From positions 12,400,001 to 12,464,000 of the forward strand of contig OZ059899.1 in assembly GCA_964057225.1 (NCBI GenBank): a DNA stretch of 64,000 nucleotides. Direction: 5' to 3'. Positions 11,501 to 25,662 of the stretch are shown one piece after another. Positions within the stretch are counted from its first letter, which is position 1. Each line of letters begins with the position of its first letter. The position numbers and the translations under genes are program-made. This DNA comes from Auanema rhodensis (taxonomy: Eukaryota; Nematoda; Chromadorea; Rhabditida; Rhabditidae). The notes under the pieces were generated by a model, which was not told the origin of the DNA, searched no databases, and saw only the letters and a program-made list of their open reading frames with translations.

Positions 11501-14500
11501 CAACAGACAACAGGTGAGATGGCCGAGCGGTCTAAGGCGCTGGTTTAAGGCACCAGTCTCTTCGGAGGCGTGGGTTCGAATCCCACTCTCATCAGAATCC
11601 TTTTATTGTATAAAACATTTTGATATATACGAAGGGTCGACAAGAACCATTTGAGCATCAAGAGTTTCAACAGACAACAGGTGAGATGGCCGAGCGGTCT
11701 AAGGCGCTGGTTTAAGGCACCAGTCTCTTCGGAGGCGTGGGTTCGAATCCCACTCTCATCAGAATCCTTTTATTGTATAAAACATTTTGATATATACGAA
11801 GGGTCGACAAGAACCATTTGAGCATCAAGAGTTTCAACAGACAACAGGTGAGATGGCCGAGCGGTCTAAGGCGCTGGTTTAAGGCACCAGTCTCTTCGGA
11901 GGCGTGGGTTCGAATCCCACTCTCATCAGAATCCTTTTATTGTATAAAACATTTTGATATATACGAAGGGTCGATCGAGATCATTTGATTATCAAGAGTT
12001 TCAACAGATAACAGGTGAGATGGCCGAGCGGTCTAAGGCGCTGGTTTAAGGCACCAGTCTCTTCGGAGGCGTGGGTTCGAATCCCACTCTCATCAGAATC
12101 CTTTTATTATATAAAACATTTTGATATATACGAAGGGTCGACAAGAACCATTTGAGCATCAAGAGTTTCAACAGACAACAGGTGAGATGGCCGAGCGGTC
12201 TAAGGCGCTGGTTTAAGGCACCAGTCTCTTCGGAGGCGTGGGTTCGAATCCCACTCTCATCAGAATCCTTTTATTGTATAAAACATTTTGATATATACGA
12301 AGGGTCGACAAGAACCATTTGAGCATCAAGAGTTTCAACAGACAACAGGTGAGATGGCCGAGCGGTCTAAGGCGCTGGTTTAAGGCACCAGTCTCTTCGG
12401 AGGCGTGGGTTCGAATCCCACTCTCATCAGAATCCTTTTATTATATAAAACATTTTGATATATACGAAGGGTCGACAAGAACCATTTGAGCTTCAAGAGT
12501 TTCAACAGACAACAGGTGAGATGGCCGAGTGGTCTAAGGCGCTGGTTTAAGGCACCAGTCTCTTCGGAGGCGTGGGTTCGAATCCCACTCTCATCAGAAT
12601 CCTTTTATTATATAAAACATTTTGATATATACGAAGGGTCGACAAGAACCATTTGAGCATCAAGAGTTTCAACAGACAACAGGTGAGATGGCCGAGCGGT
12701 CTAAGGCGCTGGTTTAAGGCACCAGTCTCTTCGGAGGCGTGGGTTCGAATCCCACTCTCATCAGAATCCTTTTATTATATAAAACATTTTGTTATATACG
12801 AAGTGTCGACAAGAACCATTTGAGCATCAAGAGTTTCAACAGACAACAGGTGAGATGGCCGAGCGGTCTAAGGCGCTGGTTTAAGGCACCAGTCTCTTCG
12901 GAGGCGTGGGTTCGAATCCCACTCTCATCAGAATCCTTTTATTGTATAAAACATTTTGATATATACGAAGGGTCGACAAGAACCATTTGAGCATCAAGAG
13001 TTTCAACAGACAACAGGTGAGATGGCCGAGCGGTCTAAGGCGCTGGTTTAAGGCACCAGTCTCTTCGGAGGCGTGGGTTCGAATCCCACTCTCATCAGAA
13101 TCCTTTTATTGTATAAAACATTTTGATATATACGAAGGGTCGACAAGAACCATTTGAGCATCAAGAGTTTCAACAGACAACAGGTGAGATGGCCGAGCGG
13201 TCTAAGGCGCTGGTTTAAGGCACCAGTCTCTTCGGAGGCGTGGGTTCGAATCCCACTCTCATCAGAATCCTTTTATTGTATAAAACATTTTGATATATAC
13301 GAAGGGTCGATCGAGATCATTTGATTATCAAGAGTTTCAACAGATAACAGGTGAGATGGCCGAGCGGTCTAAGGCGCTGGTTTAAGGCACCAGTCTCTTC
13401 GGAGGCGTGGGTTCGAATCCCACTCTCATCAGAATCCTTTTATTATATAAAACATTTTGATATATACGAAGGGTCGACAAGAACCATTTGAGCATCAAGA
13501 GTTTCAACAGACAACAGGTGAGATGGCCGAGCGGTCTAAGGCGCTGGTTTAAGGCACCAGTCTCTTCGGAGGCGTGGGTTCGAATCCCACTCTCATCAGA
13601 ATCCTTTTATTGTATAAAACATTTTGATATATACGAAGGGTCGACAAGAACCATTTGAGCATCAAGAGTTTCAACAGACAACAGGTGAGATGGCCGAGCG
13701 GTCTAAGGCGCTGGTTTAAGGCACCAGTCTCTTCGGAGGCGTGGGTTCGAATCCCACTCTCATCAGAATCCTTTTATTATATAAAACATTTTGATATATA
13801 CGAAGGGTCGACAAGAACCATTTGAGCTTCAAGAGTTTCAACAGACAACAGGTGAGATGGCCGAGTGGTCTAAGGCGCTGGTTTAAGGCACCAGTCTCTT
13901 CGGAGGCGTGGGTTCGAATCCCACTCTCATCAGAATCCTTTTATTATATAAAACATTTTGATATATACGAAGGGTCGACAAGAACCATTTGAGCATCAAG
14001 AGTTTCAACAGACAACAGGTGAGATGGCCGAGCGGTCTAAGGCGCTGGTTTAAGGCACCAGTCTCTTCGGAGGCGTGGGTTCGAATCCCACTCTCATCAG
14101 AATCCTTTTATTATATAAAACATTTTGATATATACGAAGGGTCGACAAGAACCATTTGAGCTTCAAGAGTTTCAACAGACAACAGGTGAGATGGCCGAGT
14201 GGTCTAAGGCGCTGGTTTAAGGCACCAGTCTCTTCGGAGGCGTGGGTTCGAATCCCACTCTCATCAGAATCCTTTTATTATATAAAACATTTTGATATAT
14301 ACGAAGGGTCGACAAGAACCATTTGAGCATCAAGAGTTTCAACAGACAACAGGTGAGATGGCCGAGCGGTCTAAGGCGCTGGTTTAAGGCACCAGTCTCT
14401 TCGGAGGCGTGGGTTCGAATCCCACTCTCATCAGAATCCTTTTATTGTATAAAACATTTTGATATATACGAAGGGTCGACAAGAACCATTTGAGCATCAA

Positions 14501-17500
14501 GAGTTTCAACAGACAACAGGTGAGATGGCCGAGCGGTCTAAGGCGCTGGTTTAAGGCACCAGTCTCTTCGGAGGCGTGGGTTCGAATCCCACTCTCATCA
14601 GAATCCTTTTATTATATAAAACATTTTGTTATATACGAAGTGTCGACAAGAACCATTTGAGCATCAAGAGTTTCAACAGACAACAGGTGAGATGGCCGAG
14701 CGGTCTAAGGCGCTGGTTTAAGGCACCAGTCTCTTCGGAGGCGTGGGTTCGAATCCCACTCTCATCAGAATCCTTTTATTGTATAAAACATTTTGATATA
14801 TACGAAGGGTCGACAAGAACCATTTGAGCATCAAGAGTTTCAACAGACAACAGGTGAGATGGCCGAGCGGTCTAAGGCGCTGGTTTAAGGCACCAGTCTC
14901 TTCGGAGGCGTGGGTTCGAATCCCACTCTCATCAGAATCCTTTTATTGTATAAAACATTTTGATATATACGAAGGGTCGATCGAGATCATTTGATTATCA
15001 AGAGTTTCAACAGATAACAGGTGAGATGGCCGAGCGGTCTAAGGCGCTGGTTTAAGGCACCAGTATCTTCGGAGGCGTGGGTTCGAATCCCACTCTCATC
15101 AGAATCCTTTTATTATATAAAACATTTTGATATATACGAAGGGTCGACAAGAACCATTTGAGCATCAAGAGTTTCAACAGACAACAGGTGAGATGGCCGA
15201 GCGGTCTAAGGCGCTGGTTTAAGGCACCAGTCTCTTCGGAGGCGTGGGTTCGAATCCCACTCTCATCAGAATCCTTTTATTGTATAAAACATTTTGATAT
15301 ATACGAAGGGTCGACAAGAACCATTTGAGCTTTAAGAGTTTCAACAGACAACAGGTGAGATGGCCGAGCGGTCTAAGGCGCTGGTTTAAGGCACCAGTCT
15401 CTTCGGAGGCGTGGGTTCGAATCCCACTCTCATCAGAATCCTTTTATTGTATAAAACATTTTGATATATACGAAGGGTCGACAAGAACCATTTGAGCTTC
15501 AAGAGTTTCAACAGACAACAGGTGAGATGGCCGAGTGGTCTAAGGCGCTGGTTTAAGGCACCAGTCTCTTCGGAGGCGTGGGTTCGAATCCCACTCTCAT
15601 CAGAATCCTTTTATTGTATAAAACATTTTGATATATACGAAGGGTCGACAAGAACCATTTGAGCATCAAGAGTTTCAACAGACAACAGGTGAGATGGCCG
15701 AGCGGTCTAAGGCGCTGGTTTAAGGCACCAGTCTCTTCGGAGGCGTGGGTTCGAATCCCACTCTCATCAGAATCCTTTTATTGTATAAAACATTTTGATA
15801 TATACGAAGGGTCGACAAGAACCATTTGAGCATCAAGAGTTTCAACAGACAACAGGTGAGATGGCCGAGCGGTCTAAGGCGCTGGTTTAAGGCACCAGTC
15901 TCTTCGGAGGCGTGGGTTCGAATCCCACTCTCATCAGAATCCTTTTATTGTATAAAACATTTTGATATATACGAAGGGTCGATCGAGATCATTTGATTAT
16001 CAAGAGTTTCAACAGATAACAGGTGAGATGGCCGAGCGGTCTAAGGCGCTGGTTTAAGGCACCAGTATCTTCGGAGGCGTGGGTTCGAATCCCACTCTCA
16101 TCAGAATCCTTTTATTATATAAAACATTTTGATATATACGAAGGGTCGACAAGAACCATTTGAGCATCAAGAGTTTCAACAGACAACAGGTGAGATGGCC
16201 GAGCGGTCTAAGGCGCTGGTTTAAGGCACCAGTCTCTTCGGAGGCGTGGGTTCGAATCCCACTCTCATCAGAATCCTTTTATTGTATAAAACATTTTGAT
16301 ATATACGAAGGGTCGACAAGAACCATTTGAGCTTTAAGAGTTTCAACAGACAACAGGTGAGATGGCCGAGCGGTCTAAGGCGCTGGTTTAAGGCACCAGT
16401 CTCTTCGGAGGCGTGGGTTCGAATCCCACTCTCATCAGAATCCTTTTATTGTATAAAACATTTTGATATATACGAAGGGTCGACAAGAACCATTTGAGCT
16501 TCAAGAGTTTCAACAGACAACAGGTGAGATGGCCGAGTGGTCTAAGGCGCTGGTTTAAGGCACCAGTCTCTTCGGAGGCGTGGGTTCGAATCCCACTCTC
16601 ATCAGAATCCTTTTATTATATAAAACATTTTGATATATACGAAGGGTCGACAAGAACCATTTGAGCATCAAGAGTTTCAACAGACAACAGGTGAGATGGC
16701 CGAGCGGTCTAAGGCGCTGGTTTAAGGCACCAGTCTCTTCGGAGGCGTGGGTTCGAATCCCACTCTCATCAGAATCCTTTTATTGTATAAAACATTTTGA
16801 TATATACGAAGGGTCGATCGGGATCATTTGAGCATCAAGAGTTTCAACAGACAACAGGTGAGATGGCCGAGCGGTCTAAGGCGCTGGTTTAAGGCACCAG
16901 TCTCTTCGGAGGCGTGGGTTCGAATCCCACTCTCATCAGAATCCTTTTATTATATAAAACATTTTGATATATACGGAGGGTCGACAAGAACCATTTGAGC
17001 TTCAAGAGTTTCAACAGACAACAGGTGAGATGGCCGAGTGGTCTAAGGCGCTGGTTTAAGGCACCAGTCTCTTCGGAGGCGTGGGTTCGAATCCCACTCT
17101 CATCAGAATCCTTTTATTGTATAAAACATTTTGATATATACGAAGGGTCGACAAGAACCATTTGAGCATCAAGAGTTTCAACAGACAACAGGTGAGATGG
17201 CCGAGCGGTCTAAGGCGCTGGTTTAAGGCACCAGTCTCTTCGGAGGCGTGGGTTCGAATCCCACTCTCATCAGAATCCTTTTATTATATAAAACATTTTG
17301 ATATATACGAAGGGTCGACAAGAACCATTTGAGCATCAAGAGTTTCAACAGACAACAGGTGAGATGGCCGAGCGGTCTAAGGCGCTGGTTTAAGGCACCA
17401 GTCTCTTCGGAGGCGTGGGTTCGAATCCCACTCTCATCAGAATCCTTTTATTGTATAAAACATTTTGATATATACGAAGGGTCGACAAGAACCATTTGAG

Positions 17501-20500
17501 CATCAAGAGTTTCAACAGACAACAGGTGAGATGGCCGAGCGGTCTAAGGCGCTGGTTTAAGGCACCAGTCTCTTCGGAGGCGTGGGTTCGAATCCCACTC
17601 TCATCAGAATCCTTTTATTATATAAAACATTTTGATATATACGAAGGGTCGACAAGAACCATTTGAGCTTCAAGAGTTTCAACAGACAACAGGTGAGATG
17701 GCCGAGTGGTCTAAGGCGCTGGTTTAAGGCACCAGTCTCTTCGGAGGCGTGGGTTCGAATCCCACTCTCATCAGAATCCTTTTATTATATAAAACATTTT
17801 GATATATACGAAGGGTCGACAAGAACCATTTGAGCATCAAGAGTTTCAACAGACAACAGGTGAGATGGCCGAGCGGTCTAAGGCGCTGGTTTAAGGCACC
17901 AGTCTCTTCGGAGGCGTGGGTTCGAATCCCACTCTCATCAGAATCCTTTTATTGTATAAAACATTTTGATATATACGAAGGGTCGACAAGAACCATTTGA
18001 GCATCAAGAGTTTCAACAGACAACAGGTGAGATGGCCGAGCGGTCTAAGGCGCTGGTTTAAGGCACCAGTCTCTTCGGAGGCGTGGGTTCGAATCCCACT
18101 CTCATCAGAATCCTTTTATTATATAAAACATTTTGTTATATACGAAGTGTCGACAAGAACCATTTGAGCATCAAGAGTTTCAACAGACAACAGGTGAGAT
18201 GGCCGAGCGGTCTAAGGCGCTGGTTTAAGGCACCAGTCTCTTCGGAGGCGTGGGTTCGAATCCCACTCTCATCAGAATCCTTTTATTGTATAAAACATTT
18301 TGATATATACGAAGGGTCGACAAGAACCATTTGAGCATCAAGAGTTTCAACAGACAACAGGTGAGATGGCCGAGCGGTCTAAGGCGCTGGTTTAAGGCAC
18401 CAGTCTCTTCGGAGGCGTGGGTTCGAATCCCACTCTCATCAGAATCCTTTTATTGTATAAAACATTTTGATATATACGAAGGGTCGACAAGAACCATTTG
18501 AGCATCAAGAGTTTCAACAGACAACAGGTGAGATGGCCGAGCGGTCTAAGGCGCTGGTTTAAGGCACCAGTCTCTTCGGAGGCGTGGGTTCGAATCCCAC
18601 TCTCATCAGAATCCTTTTATTGTATAAAACATTTTGATATATACGAAGGGTCGATCGAGATCATTTGATTATCAAGAGTTTCAACAGATAACAGGTGAGA
18701 TGGCCGAGCGGTCTAAGGCGCTGGTTTAAGGCACCAGTCTCTTCGGAGGCGTGGGTTCGAATCCCACTCTCATCAGAATCCTTTTATTATATAAAACATT
18801 TTGATATATACGAAGGGTCGACAAGAACCATTTGAGCATCAAGAGTTTCAACAGACAACAGGTGAGATGGCCGAGCGGTCTAAGGCGCTGGTTTAAGGCA
18901 CCAGTCTCTTCGGAGGCGTGGGTTCGAATCCCACTCTCATCAGAATCCTTTTATTGTATAAAACATTTTGATATATACGAAGGGTCGACAAGAACCATTT
19001 GAGCATCAAGAGTTTCAACAGACAACAGGTGAGATGGCCGAGCGGTCTAAGGCGCTGGTTTAAGGCACCAGTCTCTTCGGAGGCGTGGGTTCGAATCCCA
19101 CTCTCATCAGAATCCTTTTATTATATAAAACATTTTGATATATACGAAGGGTCGACAAGAACCATTTGAGCATCAAGAGTTTCAACAGACAACAGGTGAG
19201 ATGGCCGAGCGGTCTAAGGCGCTGGTTTAAGGCACCAGTCTCTTCGGAGGCGTGGGTTCGAATCCCACTCTCATCAGAATCCTTTTATTATATAAAACAT
19301 TTTGATATATACGAAGGGTCGACAAGAACCATTTGAGCATCAAGAGTTTCAACAGACAACAGGTGAGATGGCCGAGCGGTCTAAGGCGCTGGTTTAAGGC
19401 ACCAGTCTCTTCGGAGGCGTGGGTTCGAATCCCACTCTCATCAGAATCCTTTTATTGTATAAAACATTTTGATATATACGAAGGGTCGACAAGAACCATT
19501 TGAGCATCAAGAGTTTCAACAGACAACAGGTGAGATGGCCGAGCGGTCTAAGGCGCTGGTTTAAGGCACCAGTCTCTTCGGAGGCGTGGGTTCGAATCCC
19601 ACTCTCATCAGAATCCTTTTATTATATAAAACATTTTGTTATATACGAAGTGTCGACAAGAACCATTTGAGCATCAAGAGTTTCAACAGACAACAGGTGA
19701 GATGGCCGAGCGGTCTAAGGCGCTGGTTTAAGGCACCAGTCTCTTCGGAGGCGTGGGTTCGAATCCCACTCTCATCAGAATCCTTTTATTGTATAAAACA
19801 TTTTGATATATACGAAGGGTCGACAAGAACCATTTGAGCATCAAGAGTTTCAACAGACAACAGGTGAGATGGCCGAGCGGTCTAAGGCGCTGGTTTAAGG
19901 CACCAGTCTCTTCGGAGGCGTGGGTTCGAATCCCACTCTCATCAGAATCCTTTTATTGTATAAAACATTTTGATATATACGAAGGGTCGACAAGAACCAT
20001 TTGAGCATCAAGAGTTTCAACAGACAACAGGTGAGATGGCCGAGCGGTCTAAGGCGCTGGTTTAAGGCACCAGTCTCTTCGGAGGCGTGGGTTCGAATCC
20101 CACTCTCATCAGAATCCTTTTATTGTATAAAACATTTTGATATATACGAAGGGTCGATCGAGATCATTTGATTATCAAGAGTTTCAACAGATAACAGGTG
20201 AGATGGCCGAGCGGTCTAAGGCGCTGGTTTAAGGCACCAGTATCTTCGGAGGCGTGGGTTCGAATCCCACTCTCATCAGAATCCTTTTATTATATAAAAC
20301 ATTTTGATATATACGAAGGGTCGACAAGAACCATTTGAGCATCAAGAGTTTCAACAGACAACAGGTGAGATGGCCGAGCGGTCTAAGGCGCTGGTTTAAG
20401 GCACCAGTCTCTTCGGAGGCGTGGGTTCGAATCCCACTCTCATCAGAATCCTTTTATTGTATAAAACATTTTGATATATACGAAGGGTCGACAAGAACCA

Positions 20501-22449
20501 TTTGAGCTTTAAGAGTTTCAACAGACAACAGGTGAGATGGCCGAGCGGTCTAAGGCGCTGGTTTAAGGCACCAGTCTCTTCGGAGGCGTGGGTTCGAATC
20601 CCACTCTCATCAGAATCCTTTTATTGTATAAAACATTTTGATATATACGAAGGGTCGACAAGAACCATTTGAGCTTCAAGAGTTTCAACAGACAACAGGT
20701 GAGATGGCCGAGTGGTCTAAGGCGCTGGTTTAAGGCACCAGTCTCTTCGGAGGCGTGGGTTCGAATCCCACTCTCATCAGAATCCTTTTATTGTATAAAA
20801 CATTTTGATATATACGAAGGGTCGACAAGAACCATTTGAGCATCAAGAGTTTCAACAGACAACAGGTGAGATGGCCGAGCGGTCTAAGGCGCTGGTTTAA
20901 GGCACCAGTCTCTTCGGAGGCGTGGGTTCGAATCCCACTCTCATCAGAATCCTTTTATTGTATAAAACATTTTGATATATACGAAGGGTCGACAAGAACC
21001 ATTTGAGCATCAAGAGTTTCAACAGACAACAGGTGAGATGGCCGAGCGGTCTAAGGCGCTGGTTTAAGGCACCAGTCTCTTCGGAGGCGTGGGTTCGAAT
21101 CCCACTCTCATCAGAATCCTTTTATTGTATAAAACATTTTGATATATACGAAGGGTCGATCGAGATCATTTGATTATCAAGAGTTTCAACAGATAACAGG
21201 TGAGATGGCCGAGCGGTCTAAGGCACTGGTTTAAGGCACCAGTATCTTCGGAGGCGTGGGTTCGAATCCCACTCTCATCAGAATCCTTTTATTATATAAA
21301 ACATTTTGATATATACGAAGGGTCGACAAGAACCATTTGAGCATCAAGAGTTTCAACAGACAACAGGTGAGATGGCCGAGCGGTCTAAGGCGCTGGTTTA
21401 AGGCACCAGTCTCTTCGGAGGCGTGGGTTCGAATCCCACTCTCATCAGAATCCTTTTATTGTATAAAACATTTTGATATATACGAAGGGTCGACAAGAAC
21501 CATTTGAGCTTTAAGAGTTTCAACAGACAACAGGTGAGATGGCCGAGTGGTCTAAGGCGCTGGTTTAAGGCACCAGTCTCTTCGGAGGCGTGGGTTCGAA
21601 TCCCACTCTCATCAGAATCCTTTTATTGTATAAAACATTTTGATATATACGAAGGGTCGACAAGAACCATTTGAGCTTCAAGAGTTTCAACAGACAACAG
21701 GTGAGATGGCCGAGTGGTCTAAGGCGCTGGTTTAAGGCACCAGTCTCTTCGGAGGCGTGGGTTCGAATCCCACTCTCATCAGAATCCTTTTATTATATAA
21801 AACATTTTGATATATACGAAGGGTCGACAAGAACCATTTGAGCATCAAGAGTTTCAACAGACAACAGGTGAGATGGCCGAGCGGTCTAAGGCGCTGGTTT
21901 AAGGCACCAGTCTCTTCGGAGGCGTGGGTTCGAATCCCACTCTCATCAGAATCCTTTTATTGTATAAAACATTTTGATATATACGAAGGGTCGATCGGGA
22001 TCATTTGATTATCAAGAGTTTCAACAGACAACAGGTGAGATGGCCGAGCGGTCTAAGGCGCTGGTTTAAGGCACCAGTCTCTTCGGAGGCGTGGGTTCGA
22101 ATATCACTCTCATCAGAATCCTTTTATTATATAAAACATTTTGATATATACGAAGGGTCGACAAGAACCATTTGAGCATCAAGAGTTTCAACTGACAACA
22201 GGTGAGATGGCCGAGCGGTCTAAGGCGCTGGTTTAAGGCACCAGTCTCTTTGGAGGCGTGGGTTCGAATCCCACTCTCATCAGAGTCCTTTTATTATATA
22301 AAACATTTTGATATCTACGAAGGGTCGACAAGAACCATTTGAGCATCAAGAGTTTCAACAGACAACAGGTGAGATGGCCGAGCGGTCTAAGGCGCTGGTT
22401 TAAGGCACCAGTCTCTTCGGAGGCGTGGGTTCGAATCCCACTCTCATCA
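5501..22449 (+). tRNA. tRNA-Leu(AAG), run 3: 102 copies at strict 167-bp period
   Basis: Copies start at 5501 + 167k for k = 0 to 101 (last start 22368), each 82 nt. The phase was checked at several points (k = 13, 23, 50, 75, 101) and never shifts. Most copies match the consensus exactly. Recurrent variants: T for C in the D-loop (GAGTGG) at k = 11, 21, 27, 29, 33, 42, 50, 52, 60, 66, 69, 73, 91, 96, 97; A in the variable arm (CAGTATC) at k = 5, 8, 18, 57, 63, 88, 94; acceptor-stem CCCTCATC at k = 4 and 7; T-stem-broken GAATATCAC at k = 23 and 99; GCACTGG at k = 94; CAGTCACTT at k = 13; CTTTGG at k = 101-1. Confidence 0.95.
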
Positions 22450-22468
22450 GAATCCTTTTATTATATAA

Positions 22469-23306
22469 CGTTCCGTTATGCTCCTGCGTCGATAATATAA
22501 ACCATTGTAGTTTATACCATGACGCGAATAGTATTCCTTGGTGTAGCGGTAAGAATACAGAGCATAAGGTCAATCATAAGATAAAAGAGAGAAAGATTTA
22601 TTGACATGAAACTACAACAATAATATACAAAGATAAAGATACATTACAATAAGATAAATAAAAGTATAGAGACTAAACTACAAGCCGTCCATGAGCTTGC
22701 TAAGAGGCGAACTCCCGACCAAGGGAACGAGGGAAGGCGGAGCCATTCCTCGGTCCTCTGGTCGTCTGGCTCTAACCCTTCAGCTACATACAGTCCTGTG
22801 CGAAATAGTTGGGACACTCACTAGAAACCCTTGTACCTTCTCAGACAAACTACAAAAATTCAGAAAAAATATATTTTGGGTGTTAAAAAACGATAATGAA
22901 TTCAGAAAAAATCTTCAAAATTTTAAAAATCATGTTGAAAAGTATTTTCTGAAATCTTGAATCTATGCCATAGGAAAAACTTGGTTATTGATCGAGCTCT
23001 GTGCTCAGAATGATTTAAAGATATTTTTAATAAATTAACTTGTTTCTAATCTCAAATTTTGTTATATTAAGAAGGATTATTCAAAATAGTCAAAAAACAC
23101 TATTTTTCCTTATAAATTTAGAAATCTCATTGAAATCAGTTTTCATTATATTAACATATATTTTGACTGAATATAAACTAAACGCAAAATGTTTGAAATT
23201 AAAAAAAAATTTTTTTTGTAGTTTGAAGGGGAATTCTGGGGCCTCTAACATAGGGGTGTCCCAACTATTTCGCACAGGACTGTATATGGGGAGTCCGAAT
23301 AGACCG
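22469..23306. mobile_element. Insertion element A, copy 2 (contains MITE)
   Basis: Same boundaries, same ATAA flanks (22465-22468, 23307-23310) and same nested MITE as copy 1; 838 bp. The flanking units also match, so this is a segmental duplicate rather than an independent insertion. Confidence 0.75.
22791..23282. mobile_element. Tc1/mariner-like MITE, copy 2
   Basis: 492 bp, with the same terminal repeats and TA flanks (22789-22790, 23283-23284). It is nearly identical to copy 1 and differs by one base in the internal A/T run near 23203-23217 and a few substitutions. Confidence 0.88.
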
Positions 23307-23376
23307 ATAAAATTTTTTGATATATACGAAGGGTCGACAAGAACCATTTGAGCATCAAGAGTTTCAACTGACAACA

Positions 23377-24627
23377 GGTGAGATGGCCGAGCGGTCTAAG
23401 GCGCTGGTTTAAGGCACCAGTCTCTTCGGAGGCGTGGGTTCGAATCCCACTCTCATCAGAATCCTTTTATTATATAAAACATTTTGATATATACGAAGTG
23501 TCGACAAGAACCATTTGAGCATCAAGAGTTTCAACTGACAACAGGTGAGATGGCCGAGCGGTCTAAGGCGCTGGTTTAAGGCACCAGTCTCTTCGGAGGC
23601 GTGGGTTCGAATCCCACTCTCATCAGAATCCTTTTATTATATAAAACATTTTGATATATACGAAGTGTCGACAAGAACCATTTGAGCATCAAGAGTTTCA
23701 ACTGACAACAGGTGAGATGGCCGAGCGGTCTAAGGCGCTGGTTTAAGGCACCAGTCTCTTCGGAGGCGTGGGTTCGAATCCCACTCTCATCAGAATCCTT
23801 TTATTATATAAAACATTTTGATATATACGAAGTGTCGACAAGAACCATTTGAACATCAAGAGTTTCAACTGACAACAGGTGAGATGGCCGAGCGGTCTAA
23901 GGCGCTGGTTTAAGGCACCAGTCTCTTCGGAGGCGTGGGTTCGAATCCCACTCTCATCAGAATCCTTTTATTGTATAAAACATTTTGATATATACGAAGT
24001 GTTGACAAGATCCATTTGAGTATCAAGAGTTTCAACAGAGAACAGGTGAGATGGCCGAGCGGTCTAAGGCGCTGGTTTAAGGCACCAGTCTCTTCGGAGG
24101 CGTGGGTTCGAATCCCACTCTCATCAGAATCCTTTTATTATATAAAACATTTTGATATATACGAAGTGTCGACAAGAACCATTTGAACATCAAGAGTTTC
24201 AACTGACAACAGGTGAGATGGCCGAGCGGTCTAAGGCGCTGGTTTAAGGCACCAGTCTCTTCGGAGGCGTTGGTTCGAATCCCACTCTCATCAGAATCCT
24301 TTTATTATATAAAACATTTTGACATATACGAAGGGTCGACAAGAACCATTTGAACATCAAGAGTTTCAACAGACAACAGGTGAGATGGCCGAGCGGTCTA
24401 AGGCGCTGGTTTAAGGCACCAGTCTCTTCGGAGGCGTGGGTTCGAATCATACTCTCATCAGAATCCTTTTATTATATAAAACATTTTGATATATACGAAG
24501 TGTCGACAAGATCCATTTTAGTATCAAGAGTTTCAACAGAGAACAGGTGAGATGGCCGAGCGGTCTAAGACGCTGGTTTAAGGCACCAGTCTCTTCGGAG
24601 GCGTGGGTTCGAATCCCACTCTCATCA
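23377..24627 (+). tRNA. tRNA-Leu(AAG), run 4: eight copies
   Basis: Starts are 23377 + 167k, k = 0 to 7. The copy at 24212 has GTTGG in the T-stem. The copy at 24379 has a damaged T-stem (GAATCATACTC). The copy at 24546 has AAGACGCTGG before the anticodon stem. The rest match consensus. The run lies between two insertions of element A. Confidence 0.93.
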
Positions 24628-24646
24628 GAATCCTTTTATTACATAA

Positions 24647-24990
24647 CGTTCCGTTATGCTCCTGCGTCCATAATATAAACCATTGTAGTTTATACCATGA
24701 CGCGAATAGTATTCCTTGGTGTAGCGGTAAGAATACAGAGCATAAGGTCAATCATAAGATAAAAGAGAGAAAGATTTATTGACATGAAACTACAACAATA
24801 ATATACAAAGATAAAGATACATTACAATAAGATAAATAAAAGTATAGAGACTAAACTACAAGCCGTCCATGAGCTTGCTAAGAGGCGAACTCCCGACCAA
24901 GGGAACGAGGGAAAGCGGAGCCATTCCTCGGTCTTCTGGTCGTCTGGCTCTAACCCTTCAGCTACATATATGGGGAGTCCGAATAGACCG
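24647..24990. mobile_element. Insertion element A, copy 3 (empty MITE site)
   Basis: 344 bp, lacking the MITE. The sequence GCTACATATATGGGG at 24961-24975 is the unoccupied target. The left flank reads ACATAA. It differs from the filled copies by a few bases (TCCATAAT, AAAGCGG, GTCTTCTGG). Confidence 0.75.
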
Positions 24991-25060
24991 ATAAAATATT
25001 TTGATATATACGAAGGGTCGACAAGAACCATTTGAGCATCAAGAGTTTCAACAGACAACA

Positions 25061-25643
25061 GGTGAGATGGCCGAGCGGTCTAAGGCGCTGGTTTAAGGCA
25101 CCAGTCTCTTCGGAGGCGTGGGTTCGAATCCCACTCTCATCAGAATCCTTTTATTGTATAAAATATTTTGATATATACGAAGGGTCGACAAGAACCATTT
25201 GAGCATCAAGAGTTTCAACAGACAACAGGTGAGATGGCCGAGCGGTCTAAGGCGCTGGTTTAAGGCACCAGTCTCTTCGGAGGCGTGGGTTCGAATCCCA
25301 CTCTCATCAGAATCCTTTCATTGTATAAAATATTTTGATATATACGAAGGGTCGACAAGAACCATTTGAGCATCAAGAGTTTCAACTGACAACAGGTGAG
25401 ATGGCCGAGCGGTCTAAGGCGCTGGTTTAAGGCACCAGTCTCTTTGGAGGCGTGGGTTCGAATCCCACTCTCATCAGAGTCCTTTTATTATATAAAACAT
25501 TTTGATATCTACGAAGGGTCGACAAGAACCATTTGAGCATCAAGAGTTTCAACAGACAACAGGTGAGATGGCCGAGCGGTCTAAGGCGCTGGTTTAAGGC
25601 ACCAGTCTCTTCGGAGGCGTGGGTTCGAATCCCACTCTCATCA
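25061..25643 (+). tRNA. tRNA-Leu(AAG), run 5: four copies
   Basis: Starts are 25061, 25228, 25395 and 25562. The copy at 25395 carries the CTTTGG variable-loop change also seen at 22201, which marks it as the start of a 3194-bp segmental duplicate of that region. Confidence 0.94.
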
Positions 25644-25662
25644 GAATCCTTTTATTATATAA

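Noticed and set aside
5391-19837. Recurrent 83-residue open frames in the array (starting MGSNPTLIRILLLYK)
   Set aside because: They are read across tRNA bodies and spacers of one subtype pair and recur only because the DNA repeats. No protein family is recognised.
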